The notes under the pieces: generated by a model
The model's input: the letters and a program-made list of their open reading frames with translations, nothing else
What the model was told of the DNA's origin: nothing
Databases searched by the model: none
Shown: one piece after another, positions 1 to 7,967 of the stretch
Numbering within the stretch: position 1 is the first letter of the stretch
Layout: the number at the start of each line of letters is the position of its first letter
Position numbers and translations under genes: made by a program
Origin: Clostridia bacterium
GTDB taxonomy: Bacteria > Bacillota > Clostridia > Oscillospirales > CAG-382
Direction of reading: 5' to 3'
Length of the DNA: 56,791 nt
Assembly (NCBI GenBank): GCA_017381715.1
Contig: JAFOBR010000093.1
Span: 1-56,791, forward strand

Positions 1-1
1 C

Positions 2-676
2 CCCACGTCCGTGCACAACACAACAACTATAGTTCTCTTTTGTATAGGCGCTTTAGCAATTTTTACTTTTGGTCCGTCCTGCGCAGGGCTTACCGCAGTA
101 TGCCGAAATGCCGCACGTGGTGATTGTAATTTCGTATGGAGCACTTATTTTGACGCAGTAAAGCGCAACTGGAAGCAGGCAATGCTTTTCGGTATTATTG
201 ACGTTGCCCTGGTATTCCTGCTTATATACGATATAATCGCATATAACGCAAACGCCGCAGGCAGTACTTTATACCTGTTTTTGTATGTTTTCTCCATCTT
301 TTTGGCATTTGTTTATTTTGTAATGAGATTTTATATTTATCTCCAGATGATAACCTTCGATCTCAAGCTTAAGCAAATCCTCAAAAATTCTCTTTATTTT
401 GTCACGCTCAACTTCAAACGCAATGTTGTGGGCGTTCTTGCTTCAGCACTTTTGTTGGTTATCGAGTATTATATGTTTGCATCCGGAGTTTTTGTTTCCG
501 TAAGCCTTATCCTGCCGATGATCATTCTCGTTTCTTTGTTAACCTACACCTCTGCATTCTGCGCTTGGCCTGCAGTTAAAAAGCACGTGGCTGACGCATA
601 CTACAACGATCATCCCGATGAAGATCCCGACAGAAGCGTAGGCGATGACGATCCCGTCTTTACCGACCGCGGCTAA
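2..676 (+). CDS. YesL-like (DUF624) membrane protein, 5' end cut off
   Basis: An open frame enters from the window edge, so the true start probably lies upstream; the GTG at 11 is only the first possible start inside the window. About four or five hydrophobic segments are visible, and the GPSCAGLTAVCRNAARGD stretch followed by a YFDAVKRNWKQA helix is typical of the YesL/DUF624 family. These are integral membrane proteins often found near sugar ABC transporter genes in Firmicutes; the biochemical role is unknown. The C-terminal tail (about residues 200-221) is very acidic. A strong terminator follows. Confidence 0.75.
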   Translation, partial: PTSVHNTTTIVLFCIGALAIFTFGPSCAGLTAVCRNAARGDCNFVWSTYFDAVKRNWKQAMLFGIIDVALVFLLIYDIIAYNANAAGSTLYLFLYVFSIFLAFVYFVMRFYIYLQMITFDLKLKQILKNSLYFVTLNFKRNVVGVLASALLLVIEYYMFASGVFVSVSLILPMIILVSLLTYTSAFCAWPAVKKHVADAYYNDHPDEDPDRSVGDDDPVFTDRG

Positions 677-690
677 TCAGTAAAACAATT

Positions 691-728
691 CACCCCAAGA
701 AATCCAACGGTTTCTTGGGGTGATTTAA
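691..728 (+). terminator. Rho-independent terminator after the YesL-like gene
   Basis: A perfect 12-bp stem (691-702 with 711-722, CACCCCAAGAAA and its complement) with an 8-nt loop is followed by a short T-rich stretch. Confidence 0.75.
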
Positions 729-742
729 TCAGTGAGGTTATT

Positions 743-1216
743 ATGTTAGAAATAGAAAGAAAGTTTTTAATACTGCGACCGGAAGACACTTGTCTTTCCT
801 GCTATAAATTCAGCGACATCAAGCAGACGTATCTGTTGCCAAAAGGACGGGTGCGTTTAAGAATGTACGAGGACAAAACTGTTTATACCCATACGATAAA
901 AACATCGGTAACAAATATCACCCGTGTCGAAGAAGAGCGCATTATAACTGAAAATGAATATAGCGAGCTGCTCAAAACGGCTGATCCCGAAAGAGAATCT
1001 GTTTCCAAACGCAGATATATAATCACTCACAACGGATTTGATTTCGAGCTTGATGATTTCGGAGCAGGGTATACCCACGCTTTATTGGAAATAGAACTTC
1101 CCACAGAGGATACGGAGTTTTCCATCCCTGATTTTATAAACGTAGTACGGGAAGTGACCGACGAGCACGAGTACAAAAACAGCATTATCGCATCAAAAGG
1201 ATTTCCGGATAAATAA
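743..1216 (+). CDS. CYTH domain protein (triphosphate tunnel metalloenzyme)
   Basis: 157 residues beginning MLEIERKFL, which contains the ExExK signature of the CYTH superfamily. Charged residues recur on alternating strands (RVRLRMYED, RVEEERIIT, RRYIITHNGFDFELDDF, LLEIELP), as expected for the eight-stranded tunnel that binds triphosphate and metal ions. Relatives hydrolyse inorganic triphosphate or thiamine triphosphate, or make cAMP; which applies here cannot be told from sequence. ATG at 743 has a GAGG ribosome site. It converges with the pseudouridine synthase gene and abuts it with no gap. Confidence 0.8.
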   Translation: MLEIERKFLILRPEDTCLSCYKFSDIKQTYLLPKGRVRLRMYEDKTVYTHTIKTSVTNITRVEEERIITENEYSELLKTADPERESVSKRRYIITHNGFDFELDDFGAGYTHALLEIELPTEDTEFSIPDFINVVREVTDEHEYKNSIIASKGFPDK

Positions 1217-2161
1217 TCATTCGAACAATTTGATAAAATCAGGAGTTTTTGCGGTAATTTTCTTGCCGTTGAGATAATTCAGCACACCTTTATCGGTTTT
1301 GAACTTAAACTCTACCGAATATGAACACAGCTGTTGAAAATTATAGCCTTTTTTCCTGTCTTCTTTGTTAACAGCATACTTTCCGTCACCCAAAAGAGGA
1401 TGTCCGATTGCAGAAAAGGTTGCGCGTATCTGGTGAGTTCTGCCGGTAATAAGACGTATTTCAAGAAGAGACATATCACCGGTCTCGGCAATAACTTTAT
1501 ATCCCGTTACCGCCGTTTTTGTGTCGGCACCGGATTTTTTGTGAACCTTAACGATATTTTCACCCTGTTTTTTTTCAAGGAACATCGTTAAGGTATCTTC
1601 TTTTTTACTTAAAATACCGTGAACGGCGGCAAGATATGTTTTTTCTATTTCCCGTTCTTTTATTATACCGTTCATAAGACGAAGAGCCTCGGCATTTTTG
1701 GCAGATATCACAAGACCGGAGGTGTTTCTGTCAATTCTGTTACACAAGGCAGGGGAGAAGGAGTTTTCGGTTTGCGGATCGTATTCTCCTTTTTTAAACA
1801 AATATGCTTTGATATTGTCAATCAAAGTGTTATTTTCCTGCTTTTCATCCGGCTGCACGGAAACTCCTGCGGGTTTATCGGCAATAAGTATATTTTCGTC
1901 CTCGTACGCTACGATTATATTAGGCTTGAGCGCGGTAAAATCACTTGCTTTTTTAACAAAAAACTCATCCGATATGTAATACGTAATAATATCCCCGGCA
2001 TTCACATAGGTATTTTCCTTGCCGTGAACACCGTTCACCTTCACGCATTTGTTTCGTATGTATTTATAGAGCAGAGATTGAGGCATAGTCTTAAAGCGTT
2101 TGGACATATATTTATCCAAACGTTGATTACCGTCATTTTTGTTTATGGTTTCAGTTCTCAA
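1217..2161 (-). CDS. RluA-family RNA pseudouridine synthase
   Basis: 314 residues. The N-terminal about 60 residues form an S4 RNA-binding domain (GNQRLDKYMSKRF ... VKVNG). The catalytic domain has CNRIDRNTSGLV, the RluA-family motif with the catalytic Asp (usual form HRLDxxTSG; the first residue here is Asn), and the late motif GRTHQIRATFSAIGHPLLGD. It should isomerise specific uridines in 23S rRNA or tRNA; the target is not predictable. The start is TTG at 2161, preceded by GGAGG at 8-nt spacing. Convergent with the CYTH gene. Confidence 0.88.
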   Translation of the reverse strand: MRTETINKNDGNQRLDKYMSKRFKTMPQSLLYKYIRNKCVKVNGVHGKENTYVNAGDIITYYISDEFFVKKASDFTALKPNIIVAYEDENILIADKPAGVSVQPDEKQENNTLIDNIKAYLFKKGEYDPQTENSFSPALCNRIDRNTSGLVISAKNAEALRLMNGIIKEREIEKTYLAAVHGILSKKEDTLTMFLEKKQGENIVKVHKKSGADTKTAVTGYKVIAETGDMSLLEIRLITGRTHQIRATFSAIGHPLLGDGKYAVNKEDRKKGYNFQQLCSYSVEFKFKTDKGVLNYLNGKKITAKTPDFIKLFE

Positions 2162-2221
2162 ATTAAACGCCTCCTTTGGTGAACAGAGGCATTATACATT
2201 ATTATTTTACATTTGTAAATA

Positions 2222-2250
2222 GCAAAAACGGCGCATTTGTTGCGCCGCCT
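2222..2250 (-). terminator. Terminator of the 2256-2681 gene
   Basis: On the minus strand GGCGCA-ACAAA-TGCGCC is followed by a T run (the A run at 2223-2228 on the plus strand). Confidence 0.65.
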
Positions 2251-2255
2251 CTGAT

Positions 2256-2681
2256 TTAAAGAAATCTTTTCAGATTATCTATATTTTCTTCTTCCAGCTT
2301 CAAAAGCCCCAAGGCAAGAGCTTTGGTGTGTTTATCTGCACCCTTGCAGGCAGACAGATGCCTTCTTAAATCGGTAGCACCGGCAACCGTTCCCATTAAA
2401 AGCATTTCTGCAAGATGAGAAACGCTATCGTCTTTAAAAGCGCCCAGTATTATCATAGACGTAGTCCTTAACGCCGCAAAAGGGGACATATCCCAGTTAA
2501 ACGGCTTATTTTCCGGCATAAGACTTTTGGACATTCTGTATATCTTCATATAATTTTTGTATTGTCTGCTCGTTTCAGATATAAACCTTTCGTTTTCCGT
2601 TTCGGCGTTTATACGGGGAATTGTATACATACCTGTCTGAGCGGAACGGTGAACACAAGCAAGAAGCGTATTGTTATTCAA
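2256..2681 (-). CDS. Uncharacterised 141-residue protein
   Basis: No family recognised. It is mostly helical, with no signal peptide and no membrane segment. A central MSPFAALRTTSMIILGAFKDD helix and an LRRHLSACKGADKHT segment are the most distinctive parts; there are two isolated Cys. It is supported by a strong GGAGGTG site 9 nt before a TTG start at 2681 and by a dedicated terminator. It appears monocistronic, between an RNA-modification gene and tRNA-Pro. It is read as real because of the ribosome site and compact, ordinary composition. Confidence 0.65.
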   Translation of the reverse strand: MNNNTLLACVHRSAQTGMYTIPRINAETENERFISETSRQYKNYMKIYRMSKSLMPENKPFNWDMSPFAALRTTSMIILGAFKDDSVSHLAEMLLMGTVAGATDLRRHLSACKGADKHTKALALGLLKLEEENIDNLKRFL

Positions 2682-2776
2682 ATTGATACACCTCCTCTTC
2701 GTATATTTTGTTACTTATGCAAAAAAATATGTAAACAAAGCTATAATATTTTTTAACAATATTTTGTATTTTTGTA

Positions 2777-2805
2777 TTGACATTTGGCTTTTCCGGTGTT
2801 ATAAT
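2777..2805 (+). promoter_or_regulatory. Sigma-A-type promoter of tRNA-Pro
   Basis: TTGACA (2777-2782), 17-bp spacer, TATAAT (2800-2805): a perfect consensus ending 15 bp before the tRNA. Confidence 0.85.
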
Positions 2806-2820
2806 AGCACCGTTGCGTAT

Positions 2821-2897
2821 CTGGGTGTGGCTCAGCTTGGTAGAGCGCCACGTTGGGGACGTGGAGGCCGCTGGTTCAAATCCAGTCACTCAGACCA
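2821..2897 (+). tRNA. tRNA-Pro(GGG)
   Basis: Full cloverleaf: acceptor CTGGGTG/CACTCAG, D arm with GGCTCAGCTTGGTAGAGC, anticodon stem CCACG/CGTGG around loop TTGGGGA (anticodon GGG at 2855-2857), T loop TTCAAAT, discriminator A and encoded CCA. It has its own consensus promoter and a terminator, so it is a single-gene unit. Confidence 0.95.
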
Positions 2898-2902
2898 ACA
2901 AA

Positions 2903-2936
2903 CGCACTTTTGCTTTTTGCAAAAGTGCGTTTTTGT
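2903..2936 (+). terminator. Terminator of tRNA-Pro
   Basis: An 11-bp stem (CGCACTTTTGC with its complement at 2919-2929), T5 loop, then a T run. Confidence 0.88.
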
Positions 2937-3010
2937 TATTATTGACGATATAATGTAAAAATCACTAAAACAAATCTGCATTGACAATAAAATATGTTGC
3001 ATATTTATGC

Positions 3011-3040
3011 TTGACTGTAGTCATTTTTTCGTGTTATAAT
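3011..3040 (+). promoter_or_regulatory. Promoter of the iron-sulfur flavoprotein gene
   Basis: TTGACT (3011-3016), 18-bp spacer, TATAAT (3035-3040), about 50 bp before the start codon. Confidence 0.7.
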
Positions 3041-3091
3041 ATGCCAATTTATATAATATAATGATATTTTATTCAATAGGCGGTATTGAAC

Positions 3092-3643
3092 ATGAAAAAA
3101 ACACTTATCCTTAACGGTTCTCCCAGAGTAAAAGGGGATACCGTAAGCCTTATTGACGTTATTACCAAAAATCTAGACGGCGAATACAAAATAGTTAACG
3201 CTTATCGTTGTTCAATAGCACCCTGTATAGATTGCCGTTATTGCTATGATAAGGAAGGCTGTGCCATTATTGACGGTATGCAGGAAATTTATGATTATAT
3301 TCAGGATTGTGATAACGTTATTATCGCTTCTCCCATATATTTTTCCGAACTTACCGGCAAACTTTTGGACGTTGCCAGTCGCCTGCAGACATATTTCTGT
3401 GCCCGTCATTTCAGAAAGGAAAATCCGGTTCCCAAACCCAAAAAGGGCGCTGTTTTACTGGTAGGCGGCGGTGACGGAAATATGGATAAAGCCTATGATA
3501 CGGCTTGCTGTGTTCTCAAGCACATAAACTGTAACGACGTACACAAGCTTATCTACAGTAATCATACAAACACAAGACCTGCCGCAGAGGATGCAGAAGT
3601 TTACAACAACATTCTGTCCGTAGCGGAATTTCTTAATAATTAA
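3092..3643 (+). CDS. Flavodoxin-fold NAD(P)H:FMN reductase-like iron-sulfur flavoprotein
   Basis: 183 residues. ILNGSPRVKGDTVSL is the FMN-phosphate-binding loop of NADPH-dependent FMN reductases, and IIASPIYFSEL is the second flavin loop. CIDCRYCYDKEGC fits the compact CX2CX2CX5C pattern of iron-sulfur flavoproteins, so a [4Fe-4S] cluster next to FMN is possible. It probably moves electrons in the cytoplasm; the partner is unknown, but nfnAB begins 37 bp downstream. ATG at 3092 is preferred over the upstream TTG because AGGCGG lies 9 nt before it. Confidence 0.8.
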   Translation: MKKTLILNGSPRVKGDTVSLIDVITKNLDGEYKIVNAYRCSIAPCIDCRYCYDKEGCAIIDGMQEIYDYIQDCDNVIIASPIYFSELTGKLLDVASRLQTYFCARHFRKENPVPKPKKGAVLLVGGGDGNMDKAYDTACCVLKHINCNDVHKLIYSNHTNTRPAAEDAEVYNNILSVAEFLNN

Positions 3644-3680
3644 GCTTTACCTTTCTTTTTATTTTAAAGGAGAATATATA

Positions 3681-4520
3681 ATGTATAAAATAGTCTCTAA
3701 CGATGCGCTTAATCCTACCGTGTTCAAAATGGCGGTTTATGCGCCCGCAGTAGCAAAAAAAGCACTTGCAGGACAGTTCATTATGCTTCGTACCGATGAA
3801 AACGGCGAGCGTATCCCTCTCACAGTAGCGGATTACGACAGAGAAAACGGCACCGTTACCGTTATTTATCAGGCAGTTGGTGCAACTACCATAGCTCTTT
3901 CTCACAAAAAAGCAGGGGAGTATATCGCAGACTTCGCAGGCCCTCTCGGTAACCATACCGAAATCGAAGGTATTAAGAAGGTGTGCGTTATCGGCGGCGG
4001 CGTAGGCAGTGCTATCGCATATCCCGTTGCAAAAGCATTTTCTCAAAACGGTGCGGAAGTTCACACCATCGTTGGCTTCAGAAGCACAGATCTGGTTATT
4101 CTCGAAGAAGATTTCAGAGCCATTTCCGATAAGTTCATTCTTATGACCGACGACGGCTCCGCAGGTGAAAAAGGTCTTGTTACCGATGCGTTGCGTAAGC
4201 TTTTGGAAGCAGGAGAATATGACGAGGTTGTTTGTATCGGTCCCCTTATAATGATGAAATTCGTTTGTATGGTAACAAAGGAATTCGGAGTTAAAACCAT
4301 TGTAAGCATGAACCCCATTATGATAGACGGTACCGGAATGTGCGGCGGATGCAGACTTTCCGTTGGCGGAAAGACCGTGTTTGCTTGCGTAGACGGACCC
4401 GAATTCGACGGACATCTCGTTGATTTCGATTCCGCTATCGCACGCAGCAGAATGTACGGCGAATTTGAACGCCACGCACGTGAAGAAACATGTAATTTGT
4501 TTTCCAAGGAGGTAGAATAA
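3681..4520 (+). CDS. nfnA: NADH-dependent reduced ferredoxin:NADP+ oxidoreductase, alpha subunit
   Basis: 279 residues of the ferredoxin-NADP reductase/PyrK type: an FAD-binding barrel (about 1-95, with GQFIMLRTDENGERIPLTVAD), an NAD-binding domain starting VCVIGGGVGSAIAYPVAK, and a C-terminal Cys motif (MCGGCRLSV ... FACVDGPEFDG) that holds a [2Fe-2S] cluster. Alone it could be a dihydroorotate dehydrogenase electron-transfer subunit or SudB, but it sits 2 bp from the GltA-like subunit, which is the NfnAB arrangement. NfnAB bifurcates electrons between NADH, ferredoxin and NADPH in anaerobes. An AAAGGAG site precedes the ATG. Confidence 0.88.
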   Translation: MYKIVSNDALNPTVFKMAVYAPAVAKKALAGQFIMLRTDENGERIPLTVADYDRENGTVTVIYQAVGATTIALSHKKAGEYIADFAGPLGNHTEIEGIKKVCVIGGGVGSAIAYPVAKAFSQNGAEVHTIVGFRSTDLVILEEDFRAISDKFILMTDDGSAGEKGLVTDALRKLLEAGEYDEVVCIGPLIMMKFVCMVTKEFGVKTIVSMNPIMIDGTGMCGGCRLSVGGKTVFACVDGPEFDGHLVDFDSAIARSRMYGEFERHAREETCNLFSKEVE

Positions 4521-4522
4521 AT

Positions 4523-5884
4523 ATGGCTAATATGTCGCAAAGCAAAACTCCTATGCCCGTGCTTGATCCTATTGAGCGTGGCAAGTGCTTTGAGGAAGTA
4601 GCACTCGGTTATACCGAAGAAGATGCTTTTAACGAAGCTCAGCGTTGTCTCAATTGTCCTACCCATCCTTGTGTATCCGGTTGTCCCGTTGGTATTGATA
4701 TCCCCGGCTTTATATCCAAAATCAAAGAAAATGACCTCGAAGGCGCAAAGGCAATAATTAACGCTTCCAGCTCTCTTCCCGCAGTTTGCGGAAGAGTTTG
4801 CCCTCAGGAAAACCAGTGTGAAAAATACTGCGTACGCGGTAAGAAGGGCGATCCCGTCGGTATCGGCCGTCTTGAAAGATTTGTAGCCGATAATGCAAAA
4901 GCTTCCAATAGTGCAAAAGCAGAGCCTAACGGTAAGCGTGTGGCTATAGTAGGAAGCGGTCCCGCAGGACTTGCTTGTGCAGGCGCACTTGCATCCAAGG
5001 GATACGGCGTAACGGTTTTTGAAGCGCTCCATACTGCTGGCGGCGTTCTTGTATACGGTATTCCTCAATTCCGTCTTCCTAAGGAAATAGTTGCCAAGGA
5101 AGTTGAACAGCTTACTGCAATGGGTGTGGAAATCGTTACCGACTGTATCGTTGGTAAGACCGTAACCATATCCGAGTTGCGTGAGGATTTCGATGCAGTA
5201 TTCATAGGAAGCGGCGCAGGACTTCCCAGATTTATGAATATCGAGGGTGAGAACCTTTGCGGTGTTTATTCAGCAAACGAATTTTTGACCCGCGTTAATC
5301 TTATGAAAGCATATAAGAGCGATAGTACCACACCTATAATGCGTCCCAAAAAGGCAGTAGTTGTAGGCGGCGGTAACGTGGCAATGGATGCTGCACGCTG
5401 TGCTTTACGCTTGGGTGCTGACGAGGTAAGTATTGTTTACCGCCGCAGTGAAGAAGAGCTGCCCGCACGTAAGGAAGAAGTTGAGCACGCTAAAGAAGAG
5501 GGCATCATCTTCCGTCTTCTCACCAATCCCGTAGCTATTCTCGGTGAAAACGGCTACGTTTCCGGCGTTGAGTGCGCTGTTATGACTTTGGGCGAGCCCG
5601 ACGAAAGAGGCAGAAGAAAGCCTGTCGACAGCGGCGAACGCTTTAACCTTGAATGCGACTGCGTCATTATGGCTATCGGTACCTCTCCCAATCCCCTTAT
5701 CGTGCGTTCTGAGCCCGGTCTTGAAACCACAAAACACGGCGGCATAGTTGTTGACGAAAACGAAAAAACCTCTTTAGACGCTGTTTACGCAGGCGGTGAT
5801 GCAGTTACCGGTTCTGCTACTGTTATTCTCGCAATGGGCGCAGGCAAAAAAGCCGCAGAAGAAATAGATAAATTGCTTTCTTAA
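4523..5884 (+). CDS. nfnB: NADH-dependent reduced ferredoxin:NADP+ oxidoreductase, beta subunit (GltA-like)
   Basis: 453 residues. The N-terminus has two Cys clusters for [4Fe-4S] centres (CLNCPTHPCVSGCPVGIDIP and CGRVCPQENQCEKYC). Then comes the FAD-binding GSGPAGLACAGALASKG, an NADPH-binding Rossmann motif VVGGGNVAMDAARCALRLGA, and the terminal FAD motif VYAGGDAVTG. This is the layout of the glutamate synthase small subunit, but no large subunit is present and nfnA is translationally next to it. It is the subunit where FAD bifurcates electrons between NADPH, NAD+ and ferredoxin. Confidence 0.9.
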   Translation: MANMSQSKTPMPVLDPIERGKCFEEVALGYTEEDAFNEAQRCLNCPTHPCVSGCPVGIDIPGFISKIKENDLEGAKAIINASSSLPAVCGRVCPQENQCEKYCVRGKKGDPVGIGRLERFVADNAKASNSAKAEPNGKRVAIVGSGPAGLACAGALASKGYGVTVFEALHTAGGVLVYGIPQFRLPKEIVAKEVEQLTAMGVEIVTDCIVGKTVTISELREDFDAVFIGSGAGLPRFMNIEGENLCGVYSANEFLTRVNLMKAYKSDSTTPIMRPKKAVVVGGGNVAMDAARCALRLGADEVSIVYRRSEEELPARKEEVEHAKEEGIIFRLLTNPVAILGENGYVSGVECAVMTLGEPDERGRRKPVDSGERFNLECDCVIMAIGTSPNPLIVRSEPGLETTKHGGIVVDENEKTSLDAVYAGGDAVTGSATVILAMGAGKKAAEEIDKLLS

Positions 5885-5894
5885 ACAAAAATAT

Positions 5895-5926
5895 TAATCC
5901 GGCAGTAAATCTGCCGGATTATTTAC
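5895..5926 (+). terminator. Terminator after nfnAB
   Basis: An 11-bp perfect stem (5895-5905 with 5911-5921, TAATCCGGCAG), 5-nt loop, then a short T-rich tail. Confidence 0.7.
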
Positions 5927-5941
5927 TTAAAGGAGTATGTA

Positions 5942-6077
5942 ATGATTATCAGACAAGCGGCCCCCAACGATGCCGAACAGTTAAAATACTTAATCAAACA
6001 AAGAAAGCACGCTTAATTTTTACAAAAACAACGGTTTTGCCATAGATGCAAAACATTCCTGTTTAAAAAGACTTTAA
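5942..6077 (+). pseudogene. Remnant of a GNAT-family acetyltransferase (interior deleted)
   Basis: An AAAGGAG site precedes ATG 5942, which opens a 24-codon frame (MIIRQAAPNDAEQLKYLIKQ...) that looks like the first strand and helix of a GNAT N-acetyltransferase and stops at TAA 6014. In another frame, 6018-6074 encodes FYKNNGFAIDAKHSCLKRL, the typical last strand and tail of such enzymes, ending in TAA. The roughly 100 central residues with the acetyl-CoA motif are missing, so one large internal deletion plus a frame change has left the two ends. It lies between the nfnAB terminator and ylmC. Confidence 0.7.
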
Positions 6078-6083
6078 TAATTT

Positions 6084-6332
6084 CTAATGCCGTGCGGTCT
6101 GCACCTCGGTATATTTTACCAGAATTATATCTTCGCCTATGCGCTCTATATTTTCCCATCGGATATATATTCTGCTTTTCCCGGGAAATATTCCGCCCTT
6201 TGCAGGAATAGCCAAGCGGATAATTTTTCCGCATTCTGTATCTATATCCGCATCGCAGACATATCCCAATCTTTTTCCGTCACATAGATTTATTACTTCT
6301 TTATCGCTAAGATCTGAAAAGCTTATCACCAT
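6084..6332 (-). CDS. YlmC/YmxH-family PRC-barrel sporulation protein
   Basis: 82 residues starting MVISFSDLSDKEVINLCDG, with a GKRLGYVCDADID strand pattern and the ending IERIGEDIILV; this is the small PRC-barrel family called YlmC/YmxH in spore formers. The precise function is unknown. It lies 9 bp downstream of spoIVA on the same strand, so the two are probably co-transcribed in the mother cell. It is in the same reading frame as spoIVA, separated by TAG and three codons, and it ends in TAG itself, followed by six codons and TAA. Confidence 0.82.
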   Translation of the reverse strand: MVISFSDLSDKEVINLCDGKRLGYVCDADIDTECGKIIRLAIPAKGGIFPGKSRIYIRWENIERIGEDIILVKYTEVQTARH

Positions 6333-6341
6333 AATAAAATC

Positions 6342-7814
6342 CTATAAGAGAATACAAATAAGTCCGCCGCTGCCTTCGTTTATAATTCTTTCCAGGGTTT
6401 CGGAAAGCTTTCCTCTGGCATCCTCCGGCATATGCGCAAGCTTTGCGTTTATACCTTCACCAATGAGTTCGTACAGAGATTTTCCAAACATATTGGAACC
6501 CCAGATTTTTTTGGGATCCTCTTCAAATTCACGAAGCAGGTATTCAACCAGCTCCTCCGATTGCCTTTCCGTACCAACGGTAGGGGATAACTCTGTCTGG
6601 ATATTTGCTTTTATCATATGTATTGAAGGAGCAGAGGCTTTAAGCTTAACTCCGTATCCGCCCGGTTGTCTTACAATTTCCGGCTCGTCGAGTGTAAGAT
6701 CGTCTACGTCGGGTGTAACTATTCCGTATCCCGTACGGTTTACCTGCGCAAGAGCTTCCGATACCTTTGAATACTTATCGTTTACGGTTTTTAAATGCGC
6801 CAATGTTGAAAACAGAGATTTTTCGTCTGTAATTTCAAAGCCCGAATGCTCGCCCAAGGCGCTGAAAAATAGTTTTTCCGGCACCACTACCGAAATTCGT
6901 GTAGTACCATCGCCCAGATCAACCTTTTCTATTTTTGCTTTTCCGCCGTTTTCGGTGGTAAAATCACTAAAGGTCTGCTTAACATCGCCGATCCTTTTAA
7001 TTTTATTAACTGTTTCCGAAATTTCATCGTATAATTCTTTTTTTACTTTTCCGCTTTGCTGAACGTCGATCCACGCCGGCAAAGCGAATTTTATTTCTTT
7101 TACGGGGAATTCATACAATACAGCACTCAATATTTCCTTTATATCCCGTTCATCCATTTCGGAGCAGTTTACGGGAATTACGGGAATATCATAGCTGTTT
7201 TCCAGTTCTTTTGCCAGTGAAAGCGTTCTTTTTTCATTTGGATAAGCAGAGTTAAGCACGATAACGAATGGCTTGCCCGTATTCTTCATTTCGCACACTA
7301 TTCTGCTTTCCGCTTCAAGATACGAGCTTCTTTCAATCTCTCCGATGCTTCCGTCGGTGGTTACAAGTATTCCGATGGTTGAATGCTCGCTTATGACCTT
7401 TTGTGTACCCAATTCCGCCGCAGCTTCAAAGGGCATAGGGGAATTTGACCAAGGCGTCATTACCATTCTGGTCTCTCCATCTTCAACATGGCCTATGGCA
7501 CCCGGAACAATATATCCCACACAGTCAATCATCCTCATACGGAAAACAACATTTTCATCAAGCTTTATTACGGCCGCTTCCTCCGGAACAAATTTAGGTT
7601 CCGTTGTCATTACAGTGCGTCCTGAAGCAGATTGCGGCATCTCGTCCCGCGCTCTCTCTTTCTTTGCAGGAGAATCCATGTACGGTAAAACCATCGTTTG
7701 CATAAATTTGTTGATAAGCGTGGATTTTCCCGTTCTCACAGGTCCAACTACTCCAATATAAATGTCGCCTTCGGTGCGTCTTGAAATCTCCTCATATATG
7801 CTCAAATCAGCCAT
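6342..7814 (-). CDS. spoIVA: Stage IV sporulation protein A, spore-coat basement ATPase
   Basis: 490 residues. The N-terminal TRAFAC-type domain has Walker A GPVRTGKSTLINKF near residue 20. The protein ends in GSGGLICILL, the conserved C-terminal tail that SpoIVA uses to reach the forespore surface. In known spore formers it polymerises with ATP hydrolysis around the forespore and anchors the coat. ATG 7814 is chosen because GGAGG lies about 7 nt upstream and MADLSIYEEISRRTEGDIY matches the family start; the frame extends 20 codons further up without support. It ends in TAG, one of only three genes in the window that do. Confidence 0.95.
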   Translation of the reverse strand: MADLSIYEEISRRTEGDIYIGVVGPVRTGKSTLINKFMQTMVLPYMDSPAKKERARDEMPQSASGRTVMTTEPKFVPEEAAVIKLDENVVFRMRMIDCVGYIVPGAIGHVEDGETRMVMTPWSNSPMPFEAAAELGTQKVISEHSTIGILVTTDGSIGEIERSSYLEAESRIVCEMKNTGKPFVIVLNSAYPNEKRTLSLAKELENSYDIPVIPVNCSEMDERDIKEILSAVLYEFPVKEIKFALPAWIDVQQSGKVKKELYDEISETVNKIKRIGDVKQTFSDFTTENGGKAKIEKVDLGDGTTRISVVVPEKLFFSALGEHSGFEITDEKSLFSTLAHLKTVNDKYSKVSEALAQVNRTGYGIVTPDVDDLTLDEPEIVRQPGGYGVKLKASAPSIHMIKANIQTELSPTVGTERQSEELVEYLLREFEEDPKKIWGSNMFGKSLYELIGEGINAKLAHMPEDARGKLSETLERIINEGSGGLICILL

Positions 7815-7856
7815 TTTAATTCCTCCAGAAGAAGTTTTTCTTTTAATTGTGTTTAA

Positions 7857-7884
7857 AGATATTCGTAAAAACATAAGTATATGA
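7857..7884 (-). promoter_or_regulatory. Possible sigma-E promoter of spoIVA
   Basis: On the minus strand TCATATA (7878-7884), a 13-bp gap and GAATATCT (7857-7864) partly match the sigma-E pattern (ATATT / CATACANT). The position suits spoIVA, a known sigma-E gene, but the match is weak. Confidence 0.3.
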
Positions 7885-7902
7885 CATATCGTTAAAAAAT
7901 GT

Positions 7903-7931
7903 TTGACAAAATCTGTGTGAGGTGCTAAAAT
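7903..7931 (+). promoter_or_regulatory. Promoter of pfkA
   Basis: TTGACA (7903-7908), 17-bp spacer, TAAAAT (7926-7931). Confidence 0.82.
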
Positions 7932-7967
7932 TACAGTATAAATTTTAGTTTTTTCGGAGGTTTACCC

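Noticed and set aside
2671..2958. ORFs on both strands across tRNA-Pro
   Set aside because: They translate the tRNA and its promoter; not protein-coding.
3633..5068. Two long minus-strand frames across nfnA and nfnB (280 and 335 codons)
   Set aside because: Shadows of nfnAB; rich in Cys/Ser without motif order, and nfnAB domains are clear.
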